The notes below the pieces were generated by a model that worked only from the letters and a program-made list of their open reading frames with translations, did not search any database and was not told the DNA's origin. Positions 22,118 through 33,685 of a stretch of DNA of 64,000 bases are shown here, in pieces. The position numbers were made by a program, and so were the translations under genes. The stretch's first letter is position 1; each line of letters starts with the position of its first letter. This stretch comes from Anthoceros angustus (Eukaryota > Streptophyta > Anthocerotopsida > Anthocerotales > Anthocerotaceae): contig VJWM01000240.1 of the NCBI GenBank assembly GCA_010909165.1, forward strand, positions 186,001-250,000. Direction: 5' to 3'.

Positions 22118-23805
22118 CGGATCAATGACAAATGCAGATTTCTTTCTAAAGGTGCAGAAGGCGAGGTCTGTGGAGGCGAGACTCTTCATCACCAGCGAGG
22201 ACACGACTAGATGCATCAGCGGTAGGCGCCCTCGTCCTTTTGTTTGGGCGCCAGCGCCGTGGCGTCCTTGCTGCAAGGGGCCGGACGTGAAGGCGCGCCC
22301 GCCTGCGCGGCGGGGCGGAGAGGGCGGGGCTCGACAGGGCGATGGCGCCCCCACGTGGGCGCCTCCTCCCGTGGGCAGGATTGGGCGCGCCTTGCTGCGG
22401 GTAGCCACCCCTCCTGCCATCGCCATCACCTGCACATGTACCAACCACCAAGTTGTCAGGATCGCGTTTCGTGAAGTTTGAGGAAGAAGGGGTATTACCC
22501 ATTATCCTTTTGATTTTCCTTTTCGGAAATTAGGGTATTTTCTGGTTTTTTCCCTATATATAAATCCCCTTAAATACTTTTAATTAGTTTTAATTCCACC
22601 TATTTACTGAAGTTGGGTTATTAGTTTCTCATCTCAGTTCTCCTTAAGTGGGAGTTATTTTAATAGTGATTATTACTTTCAGTTTTACCTTAAGTTTTAC
22701 TTTATGCCTTTAAGTAAAGTTTAGTTAGGGACTAGTTTTACTAGACTAGTTTTCCTAGACCTCTTGAAAATCACCCCTAGTTCATAGTGAGTGGGAGTGA
22801 TAAAATAGCTTACTATTAGGGCACTCTTCACTAGGGCACCTAGGACTTAATAATTAATTTAGTCCTTAGGGCTCTAGGTAGTTTCTTTTAGTAGTTATTT
22901 AATTGGTTAGTTGTTACAACCACTTATTGGTTACAACTACCTTGCCTACATAAAGGCATGTACTTTCTATTATGAATGTAATGCAACACATATTGCTTGA
23001 GCTTGTGTATGATTCTCATCAATGCCTGGGGAACTCTCGGCGAGGGTAGACTACGGGGAAAGACTCCTGGAGGTTCTCATTGTTTGTCAAACTCATAGCA
23101 ACCGGCCCAAGGAAGAACTTGCGGTGGAGGCCGACCCAGGCGGTTGTGCCGTAGGCGGCGTAGTAAGCCCAGGCGAGGTTAGAATAGGAGGAAGATGAGG
23201 AGATGAGTAGAGGATTAGAGTGTAGGTGTTAGTGGAAGGCCACAGGCAGAGCCTAAGGGACGAATCCCAAATCTGCAAGTAAAAGGCCGCTCCCTGAGTG
23301 GGGAAGAGTGGTCGTAGAAGTAGGGACGAAATTGCGGTGTGGATCAGGGGGTCCCTGGGCTGACAGGTTAAAGCACACCACATACACAAAACAATCTGGC
23401 TCCCTGGATCAAGCTCCAACACACACACATAAAAAATATTCAGAGCCTGTAGACAGCCTATCTGGGCCAACCATCTAACACGCACCAGCTACCCATTCAC
23501 AGCTTGCCTGCACATGCACCTGATCACACAACGACCAGCAACCATAAGTCATGAAACTGCACTACCAAGCTCAAGAAGCTACCATAAGCACAAGAAGCTA
23601 CCATAAGCACAAGAAGCTACACCACCAAGTTCAAAGCCACACCAAGAAGGTCTAGTAATTTTGAGCTGCAGACGGACATCTGGACAAAGAGACGATCCGT
23701 CTCCGCATCACACCACCACTCCTAAGATCGCCAAGGTCGCGATGTCATTAGATGCATCCGTCTCCAAGGTTGAAAGCACACTTCAAACACAAAACAATCT
23801 CGGAT
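22118..23805 (+). repeat. LTR-like tandem unit, copy 2
   Basis: The second copy is offset about 1.645 kb from the first and collinear throughout. It differs mainly by many short indels, often involving CTG or CAG (for example near 23,275, 23,296 and 23,360). After about 23,805 it diverges from copy 1. The AGAAGCTACCATAAGCACA minisatellite is present in both copies (about 21,890-21,945 and 23,572-23,620). Confidence 0.65.
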
Positions 23806-24154
23806 CAAGCTCCAACACACACACAAAAACATTCGAGCTCAGACAAAGATATCCGGACCAGCCGCAATCACACCCACCGCTCACGGGATCAAGCTCAAGC
23901 ATATCACCAAAAAAAACTTGAGACAATCAACTAGCCGGAACGAGAAAATGACCCACCCGTGTGCCCCGCCTCCTCTTCTCCATCCTGAAAGAACACGATG
24001 ATTTTGTCCTCCTCTACCAAGCCTATGACTTACGCCTCCTTGTCGAATAAGTTCTTCCTCACGCTCCTTGGCGGGCATGTCCTCCTCGCTTGCTCTCACC
24101 TGCTCACTCCTCTCACCGCCTCCTCGAATCAAGACACATGCTCAATCCCAAAGA

Positions 24155-24472
24155 TCACATTTTCCCCGCCTCGGACCTTGTTACGGGGCCTTGTGAATCA
24201 GGGGTCTCTTCCTGCCGGACATCCACTTTCTTCTCCTTCTCCCCTGCCCGACCCTTCTTCTTCTCCTCCTTCAAGGCTTTCCTCCCATCTGTTTCCTGTT
24301 TGAAGGCTAACCAGTTTACAGCCTTGTGCATTTTTTTCTCCACTAGGATGCCCAAGGCCATCAACCTCGGGATTTTTTGGCCACCACTACTAGCTCGCTT
24401 ACCATAAATATGGAAGATCAGGTCATCAATGTTCCGCCACTCTTTATCTGAAAACTTTTCGATCCTTTCCAC
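24155..24472 (-). other. Lys/Glu-rich reading-frame fragment, unknown
   Basis: This 105-codon minus frame begins with GTG rather than ATG. Residues 1-60 look folded (WRNIDDLIFHIYGKR, then a segment ending in NWLAF), and the rest is highly charged. It may be an exon or transposon ORF fragment. I do not recognise it, and nearby frames suggest the coding sequence is broken. Confidence 0.2.
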
Positions 24473-25066
24473 CAGAAGCCTCGCCGCTCCTACACCAAAC
24501 CGAGGTCAAACACGCATCGCCTCCCACCGCCTCCTTCACCTGCTGAAGCTACGCCGAACGCTCACCCTTCCTCTCGGGACAAAGTCTCCAGTGTGCCAAC
24601 ACCAAGTGGAGCGCCCACTTGGGCGTCCTCCAAGGCTTTCACACGGCTTGTCGAGTCACAAGATTCTTTAGAGCACGCCCGATTCCGTGTCATTCCTACA
24701 ATCTCCTCATCGACGCCACCATGTCACTATAAATAGATGCAGCATCCTAGCACCTTGTCCTCAATGTTGACCCAAATGGCCCGCAGCAGTGAAGCGGCGG
24801 TAGATGAGCCTCAACCGATTCAAGCTAGCACATCTACAACAAAAGCTTTAGCAACATGTTAATAAAAGCACAAACCAGCAGAGGCAAGAGCAAGCAATGT
24901 TGAGGGCGTGGGCAGCAACCGAGGGCGTGGAGTAGCAAAAGAAGACCAACACTAGCAGAGTGTGAGCAGAAGCAGCACCAAGACTTGCAGAGGCAAGAAG
25001 ACGCACTAGCAAGAGCACACCAGACTTGCAGAGGGCGAGGAGCTAAGAGCAAGACTAGAAGGTGAG

Positions 25067-25412
25067 CAAGAAGACAAGCAAGGGTAGGAGCACCGGCACG
25101 GCGAGCAAGAGCACCAAGAGGCGGGAGCAAGAAGACAAGCAAGGGTAGGAGCACCGGCACCACAGCTCCCAAGTTTCCACGCCTCGGCCTCAGTGCTCCC
25201 AAGCTCCTTGAAGCTTCCCACACTCGCCTTCAGCTCCCAAGCCCCTTGAAGCTTCCCACACCTCGACTCCCAAGCTCCCACGCCTCGACTCCCAAGCTTC
25301 CCACACCTCCCAAGCCTCGGCTCCCAAGCTTCCCACGCTCTCGGCTCCCAAGCTTCCCATGCTCTCGGCTCCTAAGCTTCCCACGCTCTCGGCTCCCAAG
25401 CTCTCGGCCTTC
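25067..25412. repeat. Minisatellites (35-bp and ~24-bp units)
   Basis: A 35-bp phrase (AGCAAGAAGACAAGCAAGGG...) occurs twice, near 25,069 and 25,127. From about 25,316 to 25,412 a unit of about 24 bp built on CGGCTCCCAAGCTTCCCACG repeats about four times, and looser copies start near 25,145. On the minus strand it reads as repeats of G-A-E-S-V-G-S-L, but there is no gene context. Confidence 0.7.
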
Positions 25413-27489
25413 AGGCCCCAACGGCGTCCTTCTCGCAAGTAATAAATTTTGGTAGGAGAAACATAAATAAAATAAAAAATATTAATTTAGTGAAACTTTG
25501 ACTATCTCACATCACTCTCTCACATCTCTCTCTCATCTCTCAAAAGTAACCAAGTGTACCACAACCATATGGTACAAAAGTGTACCACCAAACCATGCTT
25601 ACACCCAGATAGCACTCAGTTTTGATCGGGTCAATTACGCTTTTCGTCTTAGAAGGTCAGAATCCACTCTTCTGGTTTTAGAAGGTGAGAATTCGGCTCA
25701 ATGCTGACATGCACTATGTACAACAACTCCTCCAAACCCGTAAGGAAACTTAAGCACTAAAGCCTATTGTAAGAGGTGCCCATTCCCTACCACCACCGAT
25801 CATGTCGACATATACACGCACGCCACCTTCTCGGACCGAACCCGAGTTGCACACATTTGTGAAGGATCGCATGTGCTTCATGCCATACTCGCCAGCGAGC
25901 CACACTCACTCGTAAGCCCGCTTTTGCATTCATGCATCCGGACATCCAAATTAACCTCAAATCTTTGTGAAAGGAAACGAAACATTACGAAGACCAGCTC
26001 ATTGCCCACTTACCACGGCCTTGAGGCCTTTGCGATCGTCGACAAGAGGCAAGGCGGCTGTAATCTGCCAACATTTCAGGCCCCCACTCAGACCCGAAGA
26101 CCAGCTTCCCTATCAAGTTGACACTGGAGTCGATGTGTGCCTGAGACATTATTCTTGCCATGTCTGGCGGCTTTCACTTTGTTCTTGACCCTTGGTGAAT
26201 GCTTGTCTTGGAAAATCGATCATAAAGGGACAAGGAAGAGAAGGATCGATGTCAGACATGAAAAAACCAGTTACCCTCGTCCCTTCCAAAGTTCACAGCA
26301 AATCCACATGAAGAGTAATGATGCTTGTACCTTGTGCCAATAGTGCGACAAATCGGCATGATGTTGATTCACAACCAATGACTCCCAGTGATTGTTCCCG
26401 AAATGCCCATGTCCAACAAGGTAGGCTGGCGTTCGCATTCGAGGGTCATAGCCTAAGAAGAGATAATTTGTCGCGTATTGCATCACATGTGAGCCGATGT
26501 AAGTGTTGTCATTCGAGGTCCTCTTCTTCACCACAAAGAAGAGGAACACCAACAAGGAGATGAGCACAAATGAGTCCCGCAATTGAAGGAGCGATGTCGT
26601 GTCTCTCAAAACTAACAAGAGGGCGTGAGATGCGAGTTGCACTCAACTGCGGTCTTGATCTACATGAGGCGTGAATCCACATGGTCTCTCATGAACATGG
26701 TTTTAGGCCTGGTCTCCGAATCTGCACCGGGCAGCAGATTAGGCGTCTTGTCGCATCTGCACCGCTTTCTTTTTAGATCGGTTCACCCGCGATGAGAAGT
26801 GCATAGCTTTGAAAACCTGATTTGAAACCTGGACTTCAAACCGACGGGTTTGGAATCCTTTCATCCCGGGTATGGAAAGCCGGGTATGGAAATGCAGGTA
26901 CAAGGTACAGAGAACGGGTGCAAAAACCCGAGTATGCGACGGGAACCACAAACTGATGTTGCTGCTATGTCGTGTATGTCGATATGAAGCCACGGTACAT
27001 CGGGTTGCGCGGTACATCGGGTTGCGCGTCCGCACAGGTCTGCTGACCGTATTTGCCTTAATGGCCATCGGGGTATCGATGGGAAAGCGCGTAGGTGCTC
27101 CATCTTTATTGTCACCCTTGTCACCCTTGGGGTTTCCAAGGACGATTCAGGATAGGTGTATTATTTGTATTATTTCAATAGGTATAATATTTATATTATT
27201 ATTTTAATTGTAAATCAAGTGGACTTGTAAGGAGGTAAACTCTATCAAGCTCTTTACTCTCCGACCCGACTCCGTCTCGGATTGTCTGTCCCTTCTAACA
27301 TTGCTTGTCAAAGGTTCCAGTTCGCTGTCCCTTGTTGCATGGCGAGGTTCTGGTGCAGGGTTTAGGGTTTAACAAGGAAGAAGTTGCCCAGACCACAAAG
27401 CCAGCAGACAGTGGATTTGGCGTGGCTGGCGTGTTGTGCTTGTCCATCGGCCAGCGTCGCAGAATTTGGTGTGATTCCAGGAGGTGCCG

Positions 27490-29153
27490 ATGGTAATGGT
27501 GAGGAAGCTGTGCAGAAATCGGGGAGTGGTAATGGACTTGCTATTGCGATCTCCCTCTCCTGCCGTTTGGCATCCCACGACTGCCCGCTTTGCCAGGCGC
27601 GTACTGACGTGCGCAGGGAATCCCTGGGTCAGCAGCAGGCTAGATGCGAGCAGCGGGATTGGATTTCTTGCTGCCCGAGGAATTTTCCAGTTTGGAAGGA
27701 TGGACGGAGCGAGGCCTGGCGGGGATGGCAGGAAGAGCTTTTCCAAGCTAGGGTTTGGGGAGGGGCCCTACCAGAGTGTGGCCACGGGAGGGGACGGCGA
27801 AGGCGGCGGGGGAGGGGCTTGGGATAGGTACACTGGCGGAGGCGGCGCGGGAGATGGAGAGCAGCCCGGCGGGAGCACCGGTGGATGGCGAACCCTGTTG
27901 GCTTGGTAATTCTTACAGCAATTTGGTGCCTGAGCTTTGCAAGCAATGCAGCAGGGGTGGCTGAGAAGTTCAGAACCTCCGACCGATGATGCTCTCAATC
28001 GGGGACGACTGAATGCCGCAATGTAGGCGTCTGCGTTGCTGCGGGATTGGTGATTGTCATAGCCTGCCCAGGGGCTGGTTAGGTTGGTTCATGCTCTGCG
28101 GTTTCGTCTCAGGTACATGACGAAGCTTGAGGAGCATCCCGTGCGAACCAAGGCTTTGACGGCGGGCATCTTGAATGTCTTTGGTGACTTGCTTTCGCAG
28201 GTGAGGGCCGGGATTTGGGAGACGTGGTTCTGCCGGAGTGTGCAATTTTTCGGGGAGATAATCGTTTCGTGCTGCTATTCGGTGCTGGTTTCAGGTACTG
28301 ATGGAGAAGACGGAACAGTTGGACCTTAAGCGGTCTGCCATGTTCTTTGTGATAGGATTGGCCTTGGTTGGGCCGACTCTCCATTACTGGTATGGTTATG
28401 GTTTGCTTGCGGAGGCGCGATGAGAACGCTTTCATTCTCTGATTTGGCATGTTTTCCCCGAGCACTCTGGAAAAGCTTCTTTCCTTCGCTGACGATGGTA
28501 GGTTCAAGGTATTCTACTCTGAACAGAGTGATTACGCTCGGAGGCCCTAAAGGGGCAGGTTTACGGCTTGTATGTGACCAGGTGAGCTACTATAAAATCG
28601 TGGGGACTTTTTGATCCTGAATCCGTGTGAGGAGACTCACATAGCGGTTTACTGCAGCTGGCGTTTGCACCAGTGTTCATTGCAGCTTTCTTCACCGTCC
28701 TTCTGACGTTGGAAGGTCGACCGTCCGACATCGGTCCTAAGCTGCACCAGGTGAGCCATGGATTCTCACTCGCGATCTGGCCCACAAGCAAACCTTGAGT
28801 TCTTGCATGTTTCTCCAGGCAAAGGCAAGGTTTTCTGGACCATGGAGACTGACTCGTTGGCAATACGACTAGGATTGGTCAGCAGCAGTACTGACAAACT
28901 GGAAGATCTGGGTTCCGTTTCAGTTTCTCAACTTCCTGTTCGTACCCCCGCAGCTCCAGGTAGTTGTCAACCTTTTTGGGTAATCACGCGTTACTGTCTT
29001 TCAGTTTCCCTAGCAACTTGTCTGTTCAGTACTGAGGTGGTGGGTGTGTTTCAGGTTGCTGCATCCAACGTGATTGCACTGGTGTGGAACATGTATCTAT
29101 CATATTCAAGTCACAAGGAGGTTGAGCATACACCACCTTCACCCACGGCTTGA
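27490..29153 (+). CDS. Mpv17/PMP22-family membrane protein, probably plastid
   Basis: The coding exons are 27490-27905, 28113-28200, 28295-28389, an unresolved exon between about 28,390 and 28,526, then 28527-28581, 28658-28750, 28873-28959 and 29055-29153. Exons other than the unresolved one have GT-AG ends and fitting phases. Exon 1 encodes a Ser/Arg-rich leader and a Gly/Asp-rich linker ending LLAW, as in the plastid Mpv17-like proteins of plants. Then come KLEEHPVRTKALTAG, ALVGPTLHYW, GLRLVCDQ, LAFAPVFIAAFF, LEGRPSDIGPKL, WVPFQFLNFLFVPP and VIALVWNMYLSY. These are the conserved family blocks and imply four membrane segments. Animal and yeast relatives sit in the mitochondrial inner membrane and have channel-like activity; the plant substrate is unknown. 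An in-frame TGA lies just upstream of the ATG. The fourth exon and possible small errors there need transcript data. Confidence 0.87.
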
Positions 29154-29946
29154 CGCTTGCTTCCCGGCGCTCGGAAAGCGAAACCCATGCCCATAGGTCT
29201 TGTATGTATGGCCCACAACTGGAGTTTACTTACGGCGCATAACTGGAGCTCACCCCTAGTTTCTCAGTTTCTTTGCTGTGTGCTAAGAGAGGAGGCTTTT
29301 CTCCATTTTGCACACTTCAAAACTCAGTTATGACCTCTGCTCAGACGATTATGGCAGTCTGAAGTCACCTTTGTTGGCTGGTCACGGGAACGTGACAGCA
29401 GAGTCCCGTCTGTTGAGAGACCTGTGTGTCATCGGCTTGATTGCAGGAGTCCTCCAGGTGGAGGTGGTGTGTTTCTGAATATGACGGTGAAATAAAACCG
29501 TGTCAAGAGCACGCCCGCAGAGTATGACCTCCAATCTTCCATCGCCAAGATGTGGCTTCCAACCAATGACCCTTGAAAAGCTAACGGCCTTGTGTCGGAG
29601 GACCCTGAAGGCTTCCACGTGGTGAAAAGGCCACGAGGCCTTCATGCATGACACACCCTTCCACGCGCCTTCCTCACATCCCCTCGCCGTTGCTCCTGAA
29701 ACCCATACAAATGCCGCTCCACTCTGCAGTCTCTCAGCGAAACGCGCATTCGATTCTTCAGCTGAGAAATACCTTGGCACGCGACTCCATTGCCAGGTAA
29801 GGACTCTGCAATGCGAAGCAGACTTGTGCAATTGGCTGTCAGGTACAATGCAGTGCCTGAAAAGGCAGTTTTCATCTCCAGTGTGAAAGACAGGACAGGT
29901 TTTGTTCCCAGCTGAGATCTCACGACACTTCACCTGCGAGAACAAG
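29154..29946. other. Spacer between Mpv17-like and rubredoxin genes
   Basis: The roughly 0.8 kb must contain the 3' end of one gene and the promoter of the next. A long open frame on the minus strand (29,382-30,047) lacks family features and overlaps the start of the rubredoxin gene. Confidence 0.5.
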
Positions 29947-30760
29947 ATGACGATGACCTTGACATCCACCAACATGGCTGCAGTGGGTAGTTTGACTCCC
30001 AGTTTGCATTCCCGAGTCACTATTGGGACCAGGACTGTGGTATCCATGGGAGCAATGAGATCATCATCTTATGCAGGTACAGATCCAGAGCATCGTGAAT
30101 CCATGCTATTCCGTCCATTTGCCTTCAGAGATGCTCCTCGGATAAGTAGACATCTTCCCAGGACGGTCCTGAGAACATGTCTCCTTTCCCAAGGATCATC
30201 TCTGAATGCAGCATGGACGTGGCTTTGATCTCTGTTTTCTGCACTCACCGAATTCCAGTGGTTCCTCACTCACATAGTGTCTTCGTGGGCCTGCAAGCAG
30301 GTGCTCCTTTGCAATTGAGCAATGTGACCTCGGGCTACAGGAAAGCGTCTGGCCTGAGTGTCAGAATGGAGGCAGAAGTGAAGACAGGGAAAGGAGGGCC
30401 ACAACCACCCTCCTCCCCGCCAGGTTTGGGTGGAACTGAAATTCCTCTCGGGGTGATCACCACATCGGCCCCTTTGGAGCAGAAGGGCACTCCAGTGCCT
30501 CAAAGAATTGCCTACATCTGCCAGGATTGTGGCTACATCTACGACTTGGAGACGCCATTTGAGGAACAATCCGAGGACTACAACTGCCCTGGTTCGTACA
30601 TTGTCATGTTTTGTCACGTCAATGAACTTGTCGTCTGCTAAATCCTGCTTCTCATTTTATGATATTTGCTGCAGTTTGCACTGCACCCAAGAATCGGTTT
30701 GTACCGTCCAACTCTACCGTGGAGGAAACTCTAGATACTACTGAAGAGAACCAGAATTAA
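29947..30760 (+). CDS. Rubredoxin-like protein with plastid transit peptide
   Basis: There are three exons, 29947-30076, 30301-30591 and 30675-30760, with GT-AG introns in correct phase, giving 168 residues. The N terminus (about 65 residues) is rich in Ser/Thr/Arg and poor in acids, ending near SVRMEAE, which suits a chloroplast transit peptide. A Gly/Pro-rich linker follows. The C-terminal domain carries the one-iron rubredoxin knuckles: CQDCGY near residue 114 and, across the last intron, CPVC with APKNRF. No membrane helix follows, so it is closer to the small soluble plant rubredoxin-like proteins than to the membrane-anchored RBD1 type. Known plastid rubredoxins act in electron transfer or photosystem assembly; the role of this subtype is inferred. 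It lies about 0.8 kb downstream of the Mpv17-like gene on the same strand. Confidence 0.9.
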
Positions 30761-31652
30761 AGAGATGGTAGCAGTGTGCATACGACGTAGGCGACGGTTT
30801 TAGGTTCCAAGTGTGTATATAAAGGTTTCGAGGCACAATCTGCCTAGTTATTGAAAACTTCCCAACTCGGACGAATGCGTGAATCTGTCCGGACAGATGT
30901 CGGTTGATTGGCTCTTGCTGTAAATTGTGTAATGGAAAAAAATGCCTTGTTGTAAATTGTGCAATGGGAAAAAATGCCAACATGCTGGCTATTTTTGAAC
31001 TCAGTAAGGCTTCTTGACCGCAATAAGGCCATCGCTTTTTGCCAACTTGGACTTTAGTCATCGGAACTTCAAAAAATATATTAATAGTACATATCAATGC
31101 ATGTGAGCAGCTGGAAAATAAAAAAATTGCTCAAGAGGAGGAACTCCAAGGGCACTTGCCAACGGGCAAGCTTATAATTGGTATTCATCAGTTGAACATC
31201 ATTGTTGAGATTTCAAACCATGGATAGATGGAAGTGCCAAAATGTGGCGCGACTTTTGCTGACGGCCAGCCGGGCGCGCACAATCCCGTGTCGTTGTAGG
31301 AAGGAGTCCGTTCCCAAGGGAATGGTCTCGTGCTTATTACTGAGCTCTGACCCTATCGCTGACGGACTTCATCGGGTTGGGTCCCGGCGGCTCCACAACC
31401 TAAGTGTGTGCCCTCCACAACTCGGCTAGCGACCACCGGACCTTCCCACAAACCCCGCCCGATTTCTCGATTACTACGGAGTTTAAGGTTTATGACGCAT
31501 TCGCCACTATGTACTCTAGCGCCTGACTCCTCAACTCGTCCGCCAACTCCACCTCAACACACGCCCGTAACCGACCCTTCTCCCTTATCCATTCCGGCTA
31601 GTAGTCACAACACCAACACCGATGTATTCACACGGGCCGCCTTTGCTTCCAG

Positions 31653-31999
31653 GTGCTTCACGTTCTGGAGAAGTGGCTTGCACTGCAACCCCACCTCCGT
31701 TCAGTGACCTCCAAGGATGGCTTCTTGACGAGTCACCCCTAAGCGCCTCTAATCCCCTCCGGTGCTTCACGTTCTGGAGTGGTAAACCGCTGCATCCCCG
31801 GCCTCGTTCAGTGACCTCAAGGATGGCTTCCGCCCAGAGTCACCCCAAGCGCCTCCTAATCTCCTACCGCTTCACGTTCTGGAAGGCTTGGCTGCATCCC
31901 CACCTCATTCAGTGACCTCAAGGATGGCTTCCGCCGTGTCGCCCCAAGCGCCTCCTAATCTCTCCCGCGCACGCTCATGGAGAAGTGGCTTGCACTGCA
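31653..31999 (+). repeat. ~105-bp tandem repeat, about 3.4 copies
   Basis: The phrase GTGCTTCACGTTCTGGAG begins units at 31,653 and 31,762, and a shorter CGCTTCACGTTCTGGA at about 31,867. Each unit continues through TTCAGTGACCTC, AAGGATGGCTTC and CCCAAGCGCCTC. A partial fourth unit starts near 31,965. No gene is associated. Confidence 0.8.
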
Positions 32000-32271
32000 T
32001 CCCCCATTTCCTGCTCCACAGCCTCAAGGTTAGTCTCAGACCCGAGAAATCACCATGAGCACCTCCCGAGCTCAGTCCGACCCGTGCACCCATCAAGCGT
32101 GTTGGCGGAGCTCGTCACGAGCTCTAACACATCCCTCTACCACCAATTAATCCGCACGGTGGACGCAGGAACTCACTCCGCTCCTCGAGCACGGGCAAGA
32201 GCACACGGAGCGCCGAAGATGGTACTGGGATAGTCTCGCCTTGACGCCAGCCTTCCTATATACTCCCATAC

Positions 32272-32330
32272 CCTAACCTAACCCGCCTATGTATGTACCT
32301 AACCTAACCCGCCTATGTATGTACCTAACC
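32272..32330 (+). repeat. 26-bp tandem duplication
   Basis: The unit CTAACCTAACCCGCCTATG-TATGTAC is present twice in direct tandem, followed by a partial third CTAACC. Confidence 0.8.
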
Positions 32331-32447
32331 GGTCGTGAATCACGGACGTAGCTCATCATCGCGACTTCTTGCACCACCGCTCACCAAACAAGAGATCCAT
32401 GCCAGCGATGCCCACCAAACTAAACCACCCGGCAGACCACTCCACCG

Positions 32448-32668
32448 GACCTCGCCGGACGGACCACTCCGTCGGACCTCGCAAGGACGGACCACTCCGG
32501 ACCTCGCCCGGACGGACCACTCGTGGGACCTCGCCGGACGGACCACTCCGTCGGACCTCGCCGGACGGACCACTCGTCGGACCTCGCCCGGACGGACCAC
32601 TCCACCGGACCTCGCGAGGCAGACCACTCCGTCGGACCTCGCCGGACCTCGCCGGACCACTCCGTGGA
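32448..32668 (+). repeat. ~28-bp minisatellite, about eight units
   Basis: The core GGACCTCGCCGGACGGACCA followed by CTCCGTC recurs about eight times with small length changes. It is open in several frames (reading as repeats of RTSPDGPL), which explains the long spurious ORFs here. Confidence 0.85.
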
Positions 32669-33685
32669 CAACGGACCGAGGGTCTAGGGATTGCACGTAT
32701 AAGTGCAATCGGCGAAAATGGCCTTATTGGCTAACTCCTCCCTATCCTCTTATGATGTGACCAGAAAAAAGCAAACAAGCCGCCAAGAGTACGGACGCCA
32801 GTTTGGCACTCCACGTAAAGCCTGCACAAGCAAGAAAGGGACTGAACACCTCAAGCACTGCTCCAATATGTCTCTAAAGGTGAGTTGGGGAGCCCACGCA
32901 CAGCTACGTGCGCTCAGACGTGGCTCGAGGTGCACCTGGTGCGAAGTGGTATGGCACAGAAACTTAGCAGAGGATGAAGCTTGCCAACGGCACGGTGGAA
33001 CGTGTGACGGTCCATGAGGTGCTGGTAAAAATTGCTTTCAAGGGCTATGATGATGAAGTCCACCTGGAGCTCTGGGTCAATTCCTCCTCTGCGTCCGGTA
33101 AAACTTCATAGCCATGAATCCTTTGAGGAATAAACTCTGCGCAGCGCTTGTCCACCTCCATAGCAATGTAATTCCGGCCACAGAGGGGGTAGTCTACCCT
33201 CAAGCCGAGAGTTCCCTGGGCATTGCCACACAACCAAAGCAAAGCAATTTCACAGCAACCATTCACAAGGGGAGCAACTCGTTTAGGCACTTGGTGAGCA
33301 AGTCCTCCACCAAGCACTCCGACCACGCGACTTCCTCTCTAGCTGCGTTGGCTCACGGCCCGCGAAATTCCTACATGGCAAAGGACTCGAGTATGGGCGC
33401 AAGACATGATACTTTACTTTGTGAAATCCTCCTCCTCTTATAGGAGGCCTTCCACATACAACCTCCCTTAGGTGACCCTACTGCAGGTCACCTTTTCCAA
33501 TATTCTATTATTTCCTACATGACATTTAATGCACCTAAATCTATTAGATCCTTGGTAAATTCTATTCTAGTAACTTCACCTAAGATCATCCTTAAAGGAT
33601 GTCAGTCTACACCACCTATCCTTCCCATTCCCCAAAGCTCATTTATGGTCATTGACCATTCTAGTCCTTATCTTCTTTGGGGTGG

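Larger units (their letters stand above)
23806..27489. other. Intergenic stretch before Mpv17-like gene
   Basis: Apart from the minisatellites and the frame at 24,155-24,472, I see no gene. The open frame at 26,271-26,642 (minus) has a hydrophobic segment but starts with GTG and matches nothing I know. A 17-bp phrase GTACATCGGGTTGCGCG is tandemly duplicated near 26,995-27,028, and GTCACCCTT is duplicated near 27,112. From about 27,160 a short AT-rich stretch precedes the gene. Confidence 0.4.
30761..33685. other. Repeat-rich intergenic DNA
   Basis: Beyond the tandem repeats listed separately, 31,047-31,086 matches 17,449-17,488. The stretch at 33,180-33,225 is an antisense match of about 40 bp to the CTGGGGAACTCTCGGCGAGG region of the LTR-like units at 20.5-23.8 kb. 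No gene with family features was found. Confidence 0.45.

Noticed and set aside
26271-26642. 123-codon minus ORF with a hydrophobic segment
   Set aside because: It starts with GTG, has no family features and no adjoining exons.
29382-30047. 221-codon minus ORF
   Set aside because: It is opposite the rubredoxin first exon and spacer, with no domain and no ATG-supported gene structure.
32448-32668. Possible CRISPR-like array
   Set aside because: Units are contiguous with no unique spacers. This is a GC-rich minisatellite in plant DNA.
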